A stretch of 64,000 nt of DNA from Achromobacter pulmonis (GTDB taxonomy: Bacteria; Pseudomonadota; Gammaproteobacteria; Burkholderiales; Burkholderiaceae_B): assembly GCF_002885955.2 (NCBI RefSeq), contig NZ_POQS01000004.1, positions 193,693 to 257,692 on the forward strand, read 5' to 3'. Both the position numbers and the translations under genes were made by a program. Below are positions 55,115 to 64,000 of this stretch, piece by piece (the stretch's first letter is position 1; each line of letters starts with the position of its first letter). The notes beneath the pieces are model-generated. The model was not told the DNA's origin. It searched no databases and saw only the letters and a program-made list of their open reading frames with translations.

Positions 55115-58100
55115 TCACTTCAGAGAGAAGTCCACGCGCGAGGGCAGGCCCTCGTCCTTGATGCCGTCGGCGTCCAGTTGCGGCGCAACGATGAACACCC
55201 GATCCGCGAGTCCTTCCTGGGCTTGCAACTTCTCGTAGACTGCCTGCGCGCGCGCGTCGGCCAGCTGGCGCAACTGCTCTTCGCCCACCGGCGCCGCCTT
55301 GCGCAGCATTGCTTCCATCTGTTCGGCCGGCACCGACTTGGCGATGCCGATGAAATTGCGCGGCTTGTCCTCGATGTCCGTGTCGTCGTAGACCTCTTCC
55401 AGGTACTTGGCGCGCTCGGCGGCCGACACCTGCACGCCGGCCGGGTTCGGCTTCTTGCCGCGCGGGGCCGTGTCGGCGGCCTTGGCGGCGCGGATCTGGC
55501 CGTCGACCCAGGCCTGGCGCAGGCCTTCCATGTCGGTCTTGGGATCGGCGCGGCCGCTGATGTCCATCTTCAGCGCGGGACGGTCGGCCAGCGCCTTGGT
55601 CAGCGTGTCGATGCGCTGCACGCTGTCCTCGGTCAGCGCCGCGCTGCCGGGCGCGAACTCCACGTAGGACAGCTCCTCGCCGCCGCCGAAGGCCGAGGCC
55701 AGCAGGCTGAAGGGCGAGGTCACGGCCTTGACCACCAGGTTCATCAGCACGCGCACCACGATGCCGCCCACCGAGAACTGCGGATCGTCCAGCGAGCCGG
55801 ACACCGGCAGGTTGATGTCGATATTGCCGCGCGCGTCCTTCAGCAGCGCCACCGCCAGCAGCACCGGCAGCTTGGTGGCGTCGGGGCTGTTGGTCTTGTC
55901 GCCGAAGGTCAGCTGGTTGAGGATGACGTGGTTGGTGGCCTGCAGCGCGCGGTCCTTGATCTTGTATTCCAGGTCGACCGAGAGCTTGCCGCGCTTGATC
56001 GGGTAGCCCACGTACTTGGCCGAATAGGTGTTGAAGCGCGGCAGGTCCACGCCCTTGGCCGTGGCCTTGAGGTCCAGCGTCAGGTACTTGGCGAAGGGCT
56101 GCACGATGCCGCTGATCGACAGCGGCGCCGTGGTGTAGACGCGGCCGGTGACCTTGACCTTGGCCGGCTGCGGATTGGTGGAGGACACCGCCGTGATCGA
56201 GCCTTCGATGCTGGACAGCTCGGCCACGTAGTTGGGCTTGACGAAGCGGTCGGTGAAGGTCATGCGGCCGCGGTTCAGCGTGACGCTGTTGACCGCGATG
56301 TCGGGCATGGCGCTGGCGCCGCCCTTGGCCGGCGCCGCCGCCGGCGGGGCCTTGTTGCGGCCCGGCGTCTGCGTGTCCTGGGTGATCGAGCCGCCGGCCT
56401 GGCCGGGCGCGGCCACCAGGTCCATGACGTTCAGCCGTCCCTGCGCATTGAGCAGCACCCGGCCGTAGAAATCCTCCAGCGCGATGTCGCCCAGCCTGGC
56501 GCCGATCTTGTCGCCCGCCACCGAGATGTCCATGCCCGAGAAACCCAGCCGCTTCCAGTTCAGGAAGTCGTCGTTGTTGACGCGGTCCTGCAGGTCCACG
56601 TCGGTGATTTCCACCCCGCCCTTCCAGCCGGCCTTCATGGGCGCGTTGCCGGCCGCGGCGGCGAATTCCGCATTGCCCTTGGCGCCCAGCGTGATGGCGC
56701 GCACCGTGGCATTCAGGCTGGAGGCCGCGTACGGCGCGAAGGTGGCGACGTTCAGGCCCGACAGGTCCACCGCCGTCTTCACCGTCAGCGGCTGCGGCGT
56801 GAAGACGCCCTTCAGGTCCAGCTTGCCGTTGCCCTGGATGCCGGCCGCGGCCAGCGTGAAATTGCTCTGGCCCGGTCCCATGGCCAGGCGGTCGGCGGTG
56901 ACACGCAGGCTCTGCAGCGCCAGGTCCAGCGCCGGCTTGAGCGATTCGTCGCGCGCCTTGAAGCCGGTCAGGTCGGCCTGCACGCCGGTCGCCGACGCAT
57001 CGACCGCGCCGTTTTGCTCGCGCACGTGCACCTGCGCGGCCGCGGCCAGCCGGCCGTCGAGCAGCGCGATCGGCGCGGCGTTGCGCACGGCCGGCGCCAG
57101 CGGCGCCAGCGCGACGTTGCCCAGCCGCACGCCCAGCTCCAGCGACAGCGGCTTGATGACCAGCGGCCCCTTGGCGCGCAGCCAGCCGCCGTCGGTGCTG
57201 TTGTCCATGGTCAGCCACAGGTTGATGGGCTCGCCCTCGACCTGCGGCAGCGCCACGCCTTCGACGGTGGCGGCCAGGCCGGTCATGACGTAGTCCAGCT
57301 TGCTGACCGCGTCGTTGACGTACAGCTCGCCCTCGTGCAGGTTGAAGGCGTCCAGATTGACTTTCCAGTCCGCGGGTTCGGGCGGCGCGGCGGGGGCGGC
57401 GGGCGGCGCCGCCGCGCCGGCATCGGCGGGCGTGGCCGCCGGCGCCGCAACGGCTGCCGCGGCGGGCGCTGCCGGATGCTCGGCCGGCTTCAGGCCGCTG
57501 GCCTTGCGCAGCTTGTCGGCCACCGGCGTGGCGGTGGGCTCGACGCCGCCGAGCTGCTTGAGTTTGGCCACCACGTCCAGCCAGTTCAGCTGCGCATTGG
57601 CCTGGCGCCGCACGTGGATCTGCGGCGCCCACAGGCCCACCTCGCCCACGTAGACGCGGCGTTCGATGGGCTCGAGTTCGAGGCGGCTGACCGTCAGCGC
57701 GCTCCAGGCCGCCAGGCCCTGGCCGGCGGTGTCGCGCAGGTCCAGCCGGCGCAGCCCCAGGTCGCCCATGACGCGGATCTTGGGCGGCGCGTCCTTGGGT
57801 TGCTCGAACACGACCTGCAGATTGGAATCGAGCAGCGCGCTTTCCAGCTTGAACGGCAGCGGCATGGGCCAGACGTCGGCCCACTTCTCCAGCTGCAGGC
57901 CGTCGAACGCCACGCGCAGCGTGGACGAGGGCACCACGTCGAAGGGCCGCGCCACGCCGGTCAGGTCGAAGGGGCTGCCGTTGATGCGCAGGTGCAGGCG
58001 CGGCTGCACGTCGATGTCGGTGGCGTAGCCGAAGGTGGAGATGAAAGGCACGCCCACGCCCAGTTCGTCGACCACCTGCTTGCGGCCGGTGACCTTGTCG

Positions 58101-58618
58101 TCCAGCGTGATGGAGCCGTTCTCGATGACCATGTTGTTCAGCGAGAAACGGGGCAGCCCGGCGTCGGGCTCGGGCGGCGCTTCGGGCTGGGCGGCCGCCA
58201 TTTCGGCCACGCGTTGCTGAATGTCAGAGAAATTGAAGCGCGTGACGTCCTCGCGCACGATGGCGATGTTAGGCTCGCGCAGCGTCAGGCGGTCGACCAC
58301 GGGCGCGAACCAGAACAGCGAGGTCCAGGCCGCGCTGGCGTCGAGTTCGGCCAGCGTGAGCAGCGGCGTCTGCGAGCCGGGCTGGGCCACGGCCAGGTCG
58401 CGCGCGCGAACGGTCAGCGTGAAGGGATTGAAGCTGATCTTGCCGACGGAGACATCGCGGCCGATCATCTTGGAGACGTCCTGCGTGAGCACGTCGGCCA
58501 GGACCTTGGGAACTTGCCAGGCGGCGACGCCGAAGAGGATGAGTATGAATGCCGCAATGCCTAGAAGAATTTTGCCGACCCGGCCTGACAACCGAAGTTT
58601 TGGCATCCGCAAGGGCAT
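55115..58618 (-). CDS. Large AsmA-like DUF748 protein
   Basis: 1167 residues. N-terminal transmembrane helix at about 16-36 (ILLGIAAFILILFGVAAW) followed by DVSVGKISFNPFTLTVRARDLAV, the typical DUF748/AsmA start. Long repeated beta-rich region, an Ala/Pro linker at about 390-440, and near residue 975 a segment YVEFAPGSAALTEDSVQRI resembling an OmpA-like domain start. AsmA-type proteins are thought to bridge inner and outer membranes for lipid transport. Start ATG 58618 has AGGAG 8 bases upstream. Single gene. Confidence 0.83.
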   Translation of the reverse strand: MPLRMPKLRLSGRVGKILLGIAAFILILFGVAAWQVPKVLADVLTQDVSKMIGRDVSVGKISFNPFTLTVRARDLAVAQPGSQTPLLTLAELDASAAWTSLFWFAPVVDRLTLREPNIAIVREDVTRFNFSDIQQRVAEMAAAQPEAPPEPDAGLPRFSLNNMVIENGSITLDDKVTGRKQVVDELGVGVPFISTFGYATDIDVQPRLHLRINGSPFDLTGVARPFDVVPSSTLRVAFDGLQLEKWADVWPMPLPFKLESALLDSNLQVVFEQPKDAPPKIRVMGDLGLRRLDLRDTAGQGLAAWSALTVSRLELEPIERRVYVGEVGLWAPQIHVRRQANAQLNWLDVVAKLKQLGGVEPTATPVADKLRKASGLKPAEHPAAPAAAAVAAPAATPADAGAAAPPAAPAAPPEPADWKVNLDAFNLHEGELYVNDAVSKLDYVMTGLAATVEGVALPQVEGEPINLWLTMDNSTDGGWLRAKGPLVIKPLSLELGVRLGNVALAPLAPAVRNAAPIALLDGRLAAAAQVHVREQNGAVDASATGVQADLTGFKARDESLKPALDLALQSLRVTADRLAMGPGQSNFTLAAAGIQGNGKLDLKGVFTPQPLTVKTAVDLSGLNVATFAPYAASSLNATVRAITLGAKGNAEFAAAAGNAPMKAGWKGGVEITDVDLQDRVNNDDFLNWKRLGFSGMDISVAGDKIGARLGDIALEDFYGRVLLNAQGRLNVMDLVAAPGQAGGSITQDTQTPGRNKAPPAAAPAKGGASAMPDIAVNSVTLNRGRMTFTDRFVKPNYVAELSSIEGSITAVSSTNPQPAKVKVTGRVYTTAPLSISGIVQPFAKYLTLDLKATAKGVDLPRFNTYSAKYVGYPIKRGKLSVDLEYKIKDRALQATNHVILNQLTFGDKTNSPDATKLPVLLAVALLKDARGNIDINLPVSGSLDDPQFSVGGIVVRVLMNLVVKAVTSPFSLLASAFGGGEELSYVEFAPGSAALTEDSVQRIDTLTKALADRPALKMDISGRADPKTDMEGLRQAWVDGQIRAAKAADTAPRGKKPNPAGVQVSAAERAKYLEEVYDDTDIEDKPRNFIGIAKSVPAEQMEAMLRKAAPVGEEQLRQLADARAQAVYEKLQAQEGLADRVFIVAPQLDADGIKDEGLPSRVDFSLK

Positions 58619-58789
58619 TGCGCGTCTCCTGATACGAATTGAAGGCCGTGCGATTCCGTCCTTCTAATGACTACAGGCGCGATTATCGCGCCCCCTTCAC
58701 CGCTCGTCTATCATAGGCGCAACGGCGGTCTTGTCCGGCCCGCCGGGGCCGCCCTTTTCAATCATTAACAATTCTCGCTTCCGATACCC

Positions 58790-59278
58790 ATGTCCACGTC
58801 CACCCCAACCTTGAGCCACCTGGACGAAGCCGGCCAGGTCCGCATGGTCGACGTCATCGCAAAGACGGACACCGAGCGCGTGGCCGTCGCCGCCGCCTCC
58901 GTGCGCATGAACGCCGTGGCCTACGGCCTGTTGACCCAGCCGGGCCAGGGCAAAGGCGAGGTGCTCAACACCGCGCGCGTGGCCGCCATCCTGGCCGCCA
59001 AGCGTTGCGCCGAGCTGATCCCCCTGTGCCACAGCCTGCCGCTGTCCTTCGTCGGCGTGGAGTTCGCGCTGGACGACTCGGCGCACCGCATCGACATCCT
59101 GGCCACCTGCCGCACCAGCTACAAGACCGGCGTCGAAATGGAGGCCATGACGGCCTGCAGCGTGGCCGCGCTGACCATCTACGATATGTGCAAGGCTGCC
59201 GACAAGGGCATCGTGATCGAACAAGTTCGCCTCAAGTACAAGGCGGGAGGAAAAAGCGGTGAGTGGCGCAACGATTAA
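58790..59278 (+). CDS. moaC: Cyclic pyranopterin monophosphate synthase MoaC
   Basis: 162-residue enzyme completing the first step of molybdenum cofactor synthesis after MoaA. Family markers: MVDVIAKTDTERVA, AKRCAELIPLCHSLPLSFVGVEF and TGVEMEAMTACSVAALTIYDMCKA with the catalytic Lys further on. First gene of moaC-moaD-moaE-moaB-moeA; moaD starts inside its last 20 bases. Confidence 0.96.
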   Translation: MSTSTPTLSHLDEAGQVRMVDVIAKTDTERVAVAAASVRMNAVAYGLLTQPGQGKGEVLNTARVAAILAAKRCAELIPLCHSLPLSFVGVEFALDDSAHRIDILATCRTSYKTGVEMEAMTACSVAALTIYDMCKAADKGIVIEQVRLKYKAGGKSGEWRND

Positions 59279-59510
59279 TCTTCTGTACTTCGCGCGCGTG
59301 GCCGAACTGGTCGGCAAGCGCGCCGAAGCCTGGCCCCTGGAGGGCGAATCCACCGGCGCGCAGCTGCTCGCCGCGCTGGGCGAACGCTATCCCCAGCTGG
59401 CGCCGGCCGCGCGCCTGAAGCTGGCCATCAACCAGACCCACTCCAAGCCCACGGCGGTCATACGCGCGGGCGACGAGGTCGCCGTATTCGAACCCGTGAC
59501 CGGAGGTTGA
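59259..59510 (+). CDS. moaD: Molybdopterin synthase small subunit MoaD
   Basis: 83-residue ubiquitin-fold sulfur carrier ending in the required Gly-Gly (FEPVTGG). GTG start at 59259 with GGGAGG upstream, overlapping moaC by 20 bases. Forms molybdopterin synthase with MoaE; needs MoeB-type adenylation, not encoded here. Confidence 0.93.
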   Translation: MSGATINLLYFARVAELVGKRAEAWPLEGESTGAQLLAALGERYPQLAPAARLKLAINQTHSKPTAVIRAGDEVAVFEPVTGG

Positions 59511-59515
59511 ACGCC

Positions 59516-59998
59516 ATGATCAGCGTCCAGGAAGCCGACTTCGACGGCGCCGCGCTTACGGCCGCCCTGCGCGCAAGCGCCGGGCCGGGCGTGGGCGGCA
59601 TCGTCACTTTCGTGGGCTACGTGCGCGACTACGCGCCCGACACGCCCACCGACACGCTCTTTCTCGAACACTATCCCGGCATGTGCGAGCGCGAGCTCGA
59701 AGAGATCGCCGCCACCGCCCGCGCGCGCTGGAACCTCGCCGGCACGGTGATCGTGCACCGCGTGGGCGCGCTCGCGCGCAACGCGCAGATCGTCTTCGTG
59801 GCGGCCGCCAGCGCCCACCGCGGCGACGCCTTCCGGGGCTGCGAATACATCATCGACGCGCTCAAGACCCGCGCGCCTTTCTGGAAGCGCGAGACCCTCG
59901 CGGGCGGCGACAGCTTCTGGGTGGAACAACGACAATCCGACCAGGACCGCACGCAGTCCTGGGATGAAGAAAGCCCCGCCACGAAGGAGCATCCATGA
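59516..59998 (+). CDS. moaE: Molybdopterin synthase large subunit MoaE
   Basis: 160 residues. Conserved GGIVTFVGYVRDY, LEHYPGMCERELEEIA, HRVGALA and the active-site KTRAPFWKRE are visible. ATG 59516 follows GGAGG and lies 5 bases after moaD. C-terminal tail of 20 polar residues is not conserved. Confidence 0.95.
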   Translation: MISVQEADFDGAALTAALRASAGPGVGGIVTFVGYVRDYAPDTPTDTLFLEHYPGMCERELEEIAATARARWNLAGTVIVHRVGALARNAQIVFVAAASAHRGDAFRGCEYIIDALKTRAPFWKRETLAGGDSFWVEQRQSDQDRTQSWDEESPATKEHP

Positions 59999-60516
59999 AC
60001 GAAGAACGCCCTGTTTCGCTGGCCTGCGCCGTGCTCACGGTCAGCGATACCCGCAGCGCCGGCGACGACACCTCCGGCAACCTGCTGGCGCAGAGCCTGG
60101 CCCGCGAGGGCCACCAGTGCGTGCGGCGCGACATCGTCAGGCACGACCGCTACCAGATCCGCCGCATCCTGAGCGAATGGATCGCCGATCCGGAAGTGCA
60201 GGTCATCATCACCAGCGGCGGCACCGGCTTCGCCCCGCGCGACCAGACCCAGGCGGCGGTGCAGCCGCTGCTGGACCGCGAGGTGCCCGGCTTCGGCGAA
60301 CTGTTCCGCCAGCTCTCGCACGGCCAGATCGGCAGCTCGGCGGTCCAGTCCGGCGCCTTCGCCGGCCTCGCCAACCAGACCCTGATCTTCTGCCTGCCCG
60401 GCTCGAACAACGCCTGCGAAACCGCCTGGGAGCACATCCTGCGCGAGCAGCTCGACAGCCGCCACCGGCCCTGCAATTTCGCCACGCAATTCAAGAAACG
60501 CGAAGAAGAAGACTGA
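59995..60516 (+). CDS. moaB: Molybdenum cofactor biosynthesis protein MoaB
   Basis: 173-residue MogA/MoaB-family molybdopterin adenylyltransferase-type protein. AVLTVSDTRSAGDDTSGNLL and VIITSGGTGFAPRDQT are the family's binding motifs, with LPGSNNACETAWEHIL further on. Overlaps moaE by 4 bases. Likely adenylates molybdopterin before MoeA. Confidence 0.93.
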   Translation: MNEERPVSLACAVLTVSDTRSAGDDTSGNLLAQSLAREGHQCVRRDIVRHDRYQIRRILSEWIADPEVQVIITSGGTGFAPRDQTQAAVQPLLDREVPGFGELFRQLSHGQIGSSAVQSGAFAGLANQTLIFCLPGSNNACETAWEHILREQLDSRHRPCNFATQFKKREEED

Positions 60517-60519
60517 CCC

Positions 60520-61725
60520 ATGCTCGATTTCGATCAAGCCCAGACCCTGCTGGCCCACGCCGCGCAGCCGCTGCAGCGCAGCAGCGAAGTCGACCTGGCC
60601 GAGGCCGCCGGCCGCGTGCTGGCCGTGGCGCTGGACGCCACCGTGGACATTCCGCCGGCCGACAACAGCGCCATGGACGGCTACGCCTTGCGCGAGGCCG
60701 ACTGGACGCCCGAGGCGCGCCTGCCGGTCCAGCAGCGCTGCTACGCCGGCGACGTGCCCGAACCGCTCAAGCCCGGCCACGCCATCCGCCTGTTCACCGG
60801 CAGCCTGATTCCGGCCGGCGCCGACAGCGTGGTCATGCAGGAAGACGCGGCCGAGGCCGACGGCAGCGTGCAGATCTCGCGCCGCCCCACGCCGGGCGAA
60901 CACATCCGCCGCCGCGGCGAGGACACCCTGGCCGGCGCGCCGCTGCTGCCCGCGGGCACGCTGCTGGAAGCCGCGCACGTGGCGCTGATGGCCTCGCAGG
61001 GCCTGGCCCGCGTGCGGGTCTACGACCGCCTGCGCATCGGCATCCTGACCACCGGCGACGAACTCGTCCAGCCCGGCCAGCCGCGCGCCGCGCAGCAGAT
61101 CTACAACTCCAACGGTCCCATGCTGGCCGCGCTGGCGCGCGGCATGGGCGCCGAGCCGGTGCACGTGCTGCATGCGCGCGACACCGAGGCGGACCTGCTG
61201 GCGGCGTTCAAGACCCTGCTGGCCGACTGCGACCTGGTGCTGACGGTGGGCGGCGTGTCGGTGGGCGAGCGCGACCTGGTCAAGCCGGCCCTGGCCACCC
61301 TGGGCGGCGAACTGGCGCTGTGGAAAGTGCGCATGAAGCCGGGCAAGCCGGTGGCGCTGGCCACCATAGACGGCAAGCCCGTGGTGAGCCTGCCCGGCAA
61401 TCCGGTGTCGTCGTATGCGGTGTTCGCCATGCTGGTCTCGCCGCTGGTGCGCCGCATGCAGGGCCGCGAAACCCTGTTCCCGCCGGTCAGCCGGCTGCCG
61501 CTGCGCACCGAAGCGCCGCGCCAGGACGCGCGCGAGGAATTCCTGCGGGTGCAGCGCCGCCCGGCCGAGGACGGCGGCGCCGAACTGATCCCGTACCGCC
61601 ACCAGGGCTCGGGCGTGATCAGCTCCATGCCCTGGTCCACCGGCCTGGCCCGGCTGCCCGCGGACGTGCCGGTGCACGACCGCGACCGGGTGGTCTATTA
61701 CGACCTGCGCCACTGGCTGGCGTAG
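60520..61725 (+). CDS. moeA: Molybdopterin molybdenumtransferase MoeA
   Basis: 401-residue enzyme inserting molybdenum into adenylated molybdopterin. PPADNSAMDGYALR near 45-58, FTGSLIPAGADSVVMQED, ILTTGDELVQPGQPR, TVGGVSVGERDLVKPAL, KPGKPVALATIDGKPVVSLPGNPVSS are the standard motifs. Three bases after moaB, ends 14 bases from the convergent moaA. Confidence 0.95.
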   Translation: MLDFDQAQTLLAHAAQPLQRSSEVDLAEAAGRVLAVALDATVDIPPADNSAMDGYALREADWTPEARLPVQQRCYAGDVPEPLKPGHAIRLFTGSLIPAGADSVVMQEDAAEADGSVQISRRPTPGEHIRRRGEDTLAGAPLLPAGTLLEAAHVALMASQGLARVRVYDRLRIGILTTGDELVQPGQPRAAQQIYNSNGPMLAALARGMGAEPVHVLHARDTEADLLAAFKTLLADCDLVLTVGGVSVGERDLVKPALATLGGELALWKVRMKPGKPVALATIDGKPVVSLPGNPVSSYAVFAMLVSPLVRRMQGRETLFPPVSRLPLRTEAPRQDAREEFLRVQRRPAEDGGAELIPYRHQGSGVISSMPWSTGLARLPADVPVHDRDRVVYYDLRHWLA

Positions 61726-61738
61726 CGCGGCGGCGGCG

Positions 61739-62842
61739 TCAGCCGCCGATATAGCTCATTTCGATCTTGCGCGACGGGTCCGCCATGTTGCGGCCGCGCT
61801 GCTCCGAGTAGTTGTCGGCGCGGCCGGCCCAGATGCCGGCCAGGATGCGCGCCAGTTCCTCGTCGCTGGCGCCGTCGCGCAGCGGCGCGCGCAGGTCGTA
61901 GCCTTCGTGCGCGAACAGGCACAGGAACAGCTTGCCTTCCGGCGACAGGCGCGCGCGCGTACAGCCGCCGCAGAAGGCGTGCGTGACGCTGGAGATAACC
62001 CCGATTTCGCCGCCGCCGTCCAGGTAGCGCCAGCGTTCGGCCACGCGGCCCATCTCGCCGTCGCTGATCGGCTCGATCGGGTGGGCCGCGGCGATGCGGT
62101 CCAGCACTTCGCGGCTGGGCACCACTTCGGCCAGGTTCCAGCCGTTGGTGTTGCCCACGTCCATGTATTCGATGAAGCGCAGGATGTGGCCGCTGTTGCG
62201 AAAGCGCTCGGCCATCGGCAGGATCTGGCCGTCGTTCAGGCCGCGCCGCACCACCATGTTGACCTTGACCGGGGCCAGCCCGGCCGCCGCCGCGGCGTCG
62301 ATGCCGCGCAGCACGTCATCCGGCGTGAAGCCGCTGTCGCTCATGTCCTGGAACATGGCCGGGTCCAGCGCGTCCAGGCTGACCGTGACCCGGGTGAGCC
62401 CGGCGCGCTTGAGATCGGCAGCCTTGCGCGCCAGCACGCTGCCGTTGGTGGTGAGGGTCAGGTCCAGCGGACGGCCTTGCGGCGTGCGCAGCCCGGCCAG
62501 CAGGCCCACCAGGTTTTCCAGGTGCTTGCGCAGCAGCGGCTCGCCGCCGGTCAGGCGGATCTTTTCCACGCCCAGCTGCGTGAAGATACCGGCCAGCCGC
62601 GTGATTTCCTCGAACGACAGCAGCGCCGAATGCGGCATGAAGGTATAGCTGCTGTCGAACACCTCGCGCGGCATGCAGTAGGTGCAGCGGAAATTGCAGC
62701 GGTCGGTGACCGAGATCCGCAGGTCGCGCAGCGGCCGCGCGCGCCGGTCGAGCGCGGGCTGGCCGTCGGGCGGCAGTTCTCCGGGGACGAGGCCGGCCGG
62801 ACGGCCGTTGCGATGATCGGCAAGGAGTATCACTTTGCTCAT
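61739..62842 (-). CDS. moaA: GTP 3',8-cyclase MoaA
   Basis: 367-residue radical-SAM enzyme of molybdenum cofactor synthesis. SAM-cluster cysteines 49, 53 and 56 ([13 protein letters not shown]), [10 protein letters not shown], and the C-terminal second cluster ([21 protein letters not shown]). C-terminus ends IGG, the conserved double glycine that reaches the active site. ATG 62842 gives [10 protein letters not shown]; upstream open frame is shadow. Starts 7 bases after the regulator gene, so the two are probably one operon. Confidence 0.95.
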   Translation of the reverse strand: MSKVILLADHRNGRPAGLVPGELPPDGQPALDRRARPLRDLRISVTDRCNFRCTYCMPREVFDSSYTFMPHSALLSFEEITRLAGIFTQLGVEKIRLTGGEPLLRKHLENLVGLLAGLRTPQGRPLDLTLTTNGSVLARKAADLKRAGLTRVTVSLDALDPAMFQDMSDSGFTPDDVLRGIDAAAAAGLAPVKVNMVVRRGLNDGQILPMAERFRNSGHILRFIEYMDVGNTNGWNLAEVVPSREVLDRIAAAHPIEPISDGEMGRVAERWRYLDGGGEIGVISSVTHAFCGGCTRARLSPEGKLFLCLFAHEGYDLRAPLRDGASDEELARILAGIWAGRADNYSEQRGRNMADPSRKIEMSYIGG

Positions 62843-62849
62843 GGATGCA

Positions 62850-63950
62850 TCATATCCCGGCGCCCGGCCCCGATGGAAAGGCTTCTTGCAGGGTCTGCAG
62901 CCGTCCCGTGTCGCGCGCGTCATAACCAGCCAGCTGGCCGACATAGCCGATGTAGTCGGGGCTGCGCATGATGGAAAGCAGGCCTTGCATGGCCGCCGTC
63001 TCCAGCGCCGACTTGCGGATGGCGAAGAAATAGCGCTCGCGCACCAGCGGAATGAAGTCCAGGCCGAAGCGGCAGGCCGCGGTCTCCACCCCCATGCCGG
63101 TATCGGCCATGCCGCTGGCGATGTGCGCGGCGATGGCCATGTGGGTGAATTCGTTGGTGTCATAGCCCTGCACCTGGCCGGTCGTCACCCCCGCGCGCTG
63201 CAGCATCAGCTCCACCAGGTGGCGGGTGCTGGAGCCGATCTGGCGGTTGACGAAACGCACGTCGGGACGCGCCAGGTCGGCCATGCCGCGTATGCCCTTG
63301 GGGTTGCCGGCCGTGACGAACAGGCCGGCGTTGCGCACCGCCAGGTGGATCAGCAGGCAGTCGTCGACGTGCAGCCACTGCGCATAGCGCGCCATGATGG
63401 GCGCCTCGAACTCGCCCTGCGGCACCTGGAAACCCGCCAGGTCGCATTCGTGGCGCTCCAGCGAGGCCAGCGCCTCGATCGCCGTGCGGTAGCGCAGCTC
63501 CAGGCCGGGCTTGCGCCCGCTCATGTGCTGCATCAGCGACTCGACCGCGAAGCCGTGGCTGGCATGCAGCCGCAGGTGCGGCCCGCTCTCGGGCAGCAGG
63601 CGCTCCAGTTCCTCCTGGAGTTCCGAGGCCATGCTTTCCAGCGTGGGCATGAGGCGCGCCTCGATGCGCCGGTTGGCCCACAGCAGGCGCTGCGCGAACG
63701 GCGCCAGCTGCGTGCCCTGGCGGCGGGCGGTGATGAGCAGCTGGGTCCCGAATATGTCCTCGAACCGCCGCAGCACGCCCCAGGCATGCCGGTACGACAG
63801 CCCGCAGGCGCGGCAGGCGCCGGCGATGTTGCCCGTGGCGTCGATGGCCGCCAGCAGCGCCAGCATGTCCTGCAAGGGCACCGCCGCCGATCCGTCCTCG
63901 CCGCCCAGCGTCCATTGCGGGCGCAGGCCGATGCGAAACTTATATGTCAT
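62850..63950 (-). CDS. ModE/LysR-type helix-turn-helix regulator with periplasmic-binding-protein-like domain
   Basis: 366 residues. N-terminal HTH ([37 protein letters not shown], about 30-67) is like that of ModE and LysR proteins; residues about 130-340 resemble the PBP-like domain (PF12727 type) also found fused to MoeA or ModE in some microbes. Co-directional with and directly upstream of moaA, so it likely senses molybdate or a cofactor intermediate and regulates molybdenum genes. Ligand is inference. Upstream 50 bp to the window end are AT-rich and probably hold its promoter. Confidence 0.8.
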   Translation of the reverse strand: MTYKFRIGLRPQWTLGGEDGSAAVPLQDMLALLAAIDATGNIAGACRACGLSYRHAWGVLRRFEDIFGTQLLITARRQGTQLAPFAQRLLWANRRIEARLMPTLESMASELQEELERLLPESGPHLRLHASHGFAVESLMQHMSGRKPGLELRYRTAIEALASLERHECDLAGFQVPQGEFEAPIMARYAQWLHVDDCLLIHLAVRNAGLFVTAGNPKGIRGMADLARPDVRFVNRQIGSSTRHLVELMLQRAGVTTGQVQGYDTNEFTHMAIAAHIASGMADTGMGVETAACRFGLDFIPLVRERYFFAIRKSALETAAMQGLLSIMRSPDYIGYVGQLAGYDARDTGRLQTLQEAFPSGPGAGI

Positions 63951-64000
63951 TTATTTCTTATTGATGAGCCAGGTTTAGGTAGCTAGAGTACACAAATAAC

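Noticed and set aside
54860-58564. 1234-codon open frame on the plus strand
   Set aside because: Exactly antisense to the DUF748 gene, low-complexity composition, no ribosome site.

Overview
This window is an ordinary stretch of high-GC chromosome. Gene content, protein sequences and the style of gene order suggest a betaproteobacterium of the Alcaligenaceae, most like Bordetella or Achromobacter. That assignment is inference from recognised proteins, since no marker gene such as 16S rRNA is present. I see no prophage, insertion sequence or CRISPR array. Coding density is high, and most intergenic regions are short.

Layout. 1-6.7 kb: 5' part of a NADP-malic enzyme gene, a GlcE-like FAD protein, a class I aminotransferase, a membrane-anchored lytic transglycosylase, UbiD decarboxylase and a YqjD/YqjE/YqjK-like membrane operon. 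6.7-7.5 kb: a secreted protein of unknown function. 7.5-17 kb: an assimilatory nitrate cluster (nrtA-nrtB-ABC ATPase-nasC-nasA on the minus strand; nasT and cysG on the plus strand). 17-24.9 kb: upp, dacB, a solitary amino-acid-type binding protein with a luciferase-family monooxygenase under a divergent IclR regulator, then queA-tgt. 25-28.4 kb: yajC-secD-secF. 28.8-32.4 kb: an ArsR/SRPBCC pair, a second-type ClpP, a glyoxalase-fold protein, AlaX and a PAP2 phosphatase. 32.5-38.1 kb: miaB-phoH-ybeY-corC-lnt, the conserved proteobacterial order. 38.1-39.2 kb: an aldo/keto reductase. 39.5-40.3 kb: two tandem tRNA Ala-Glu-Asp triplets. 40.5-46.6 kb: a TRAP transporter with a DapA-family lyase, an aldehyde dehydrogenase and a FadR-type GntR regulator. 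46.8-55 kb: a PAS-LuxR regulator, bioB, a DMT exporter, an MFS transporter, a peroxiredoxin and exported proteins. 55-58.6 kb: a very large DUF748/AsmA-like protein. 58.8-64 kb: molybdenum cofactor genes moaC-moaD-moaE-moaB-moeA, facing moaA and a ModE/LysR-type regulator with a binding-protein domain.

The most informative part is the 336-bp region between nrtA and nasT. It holds two divergent sigma-54 promoters, a pair of NtrC-like sites 33 bp apart centre to centre, and, in the nrtA leader, two hexaloop hairpins (A at loop position 1, G at position 4) whose second member overlaps an intrinsic terminator. This is the architecture expected for nitrogen control by NtrC plus nitrate control by NasT (ANTAR) antitermination. 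The nrtA gene it controls carries an in-frame amber codon where tryptophan is likely, so nitrate uptake through this ABC system may be broken in this strain although every downstream gene is open. The cluster has no nitrite reductase gene but keeps cysG (siroheme). The molybdenum cofactor genes near the right end supply the cofactor NasA needs.

Other points of interest are a dispersed inverted-repeat element found only between convergent gene ends (once supplying a stop codon), the duplicated tRNA cassette, AT-rich palindromes shared by the TRAP operon and its GntR gene, and an exported protein with a spermidine-synthase-like fold.
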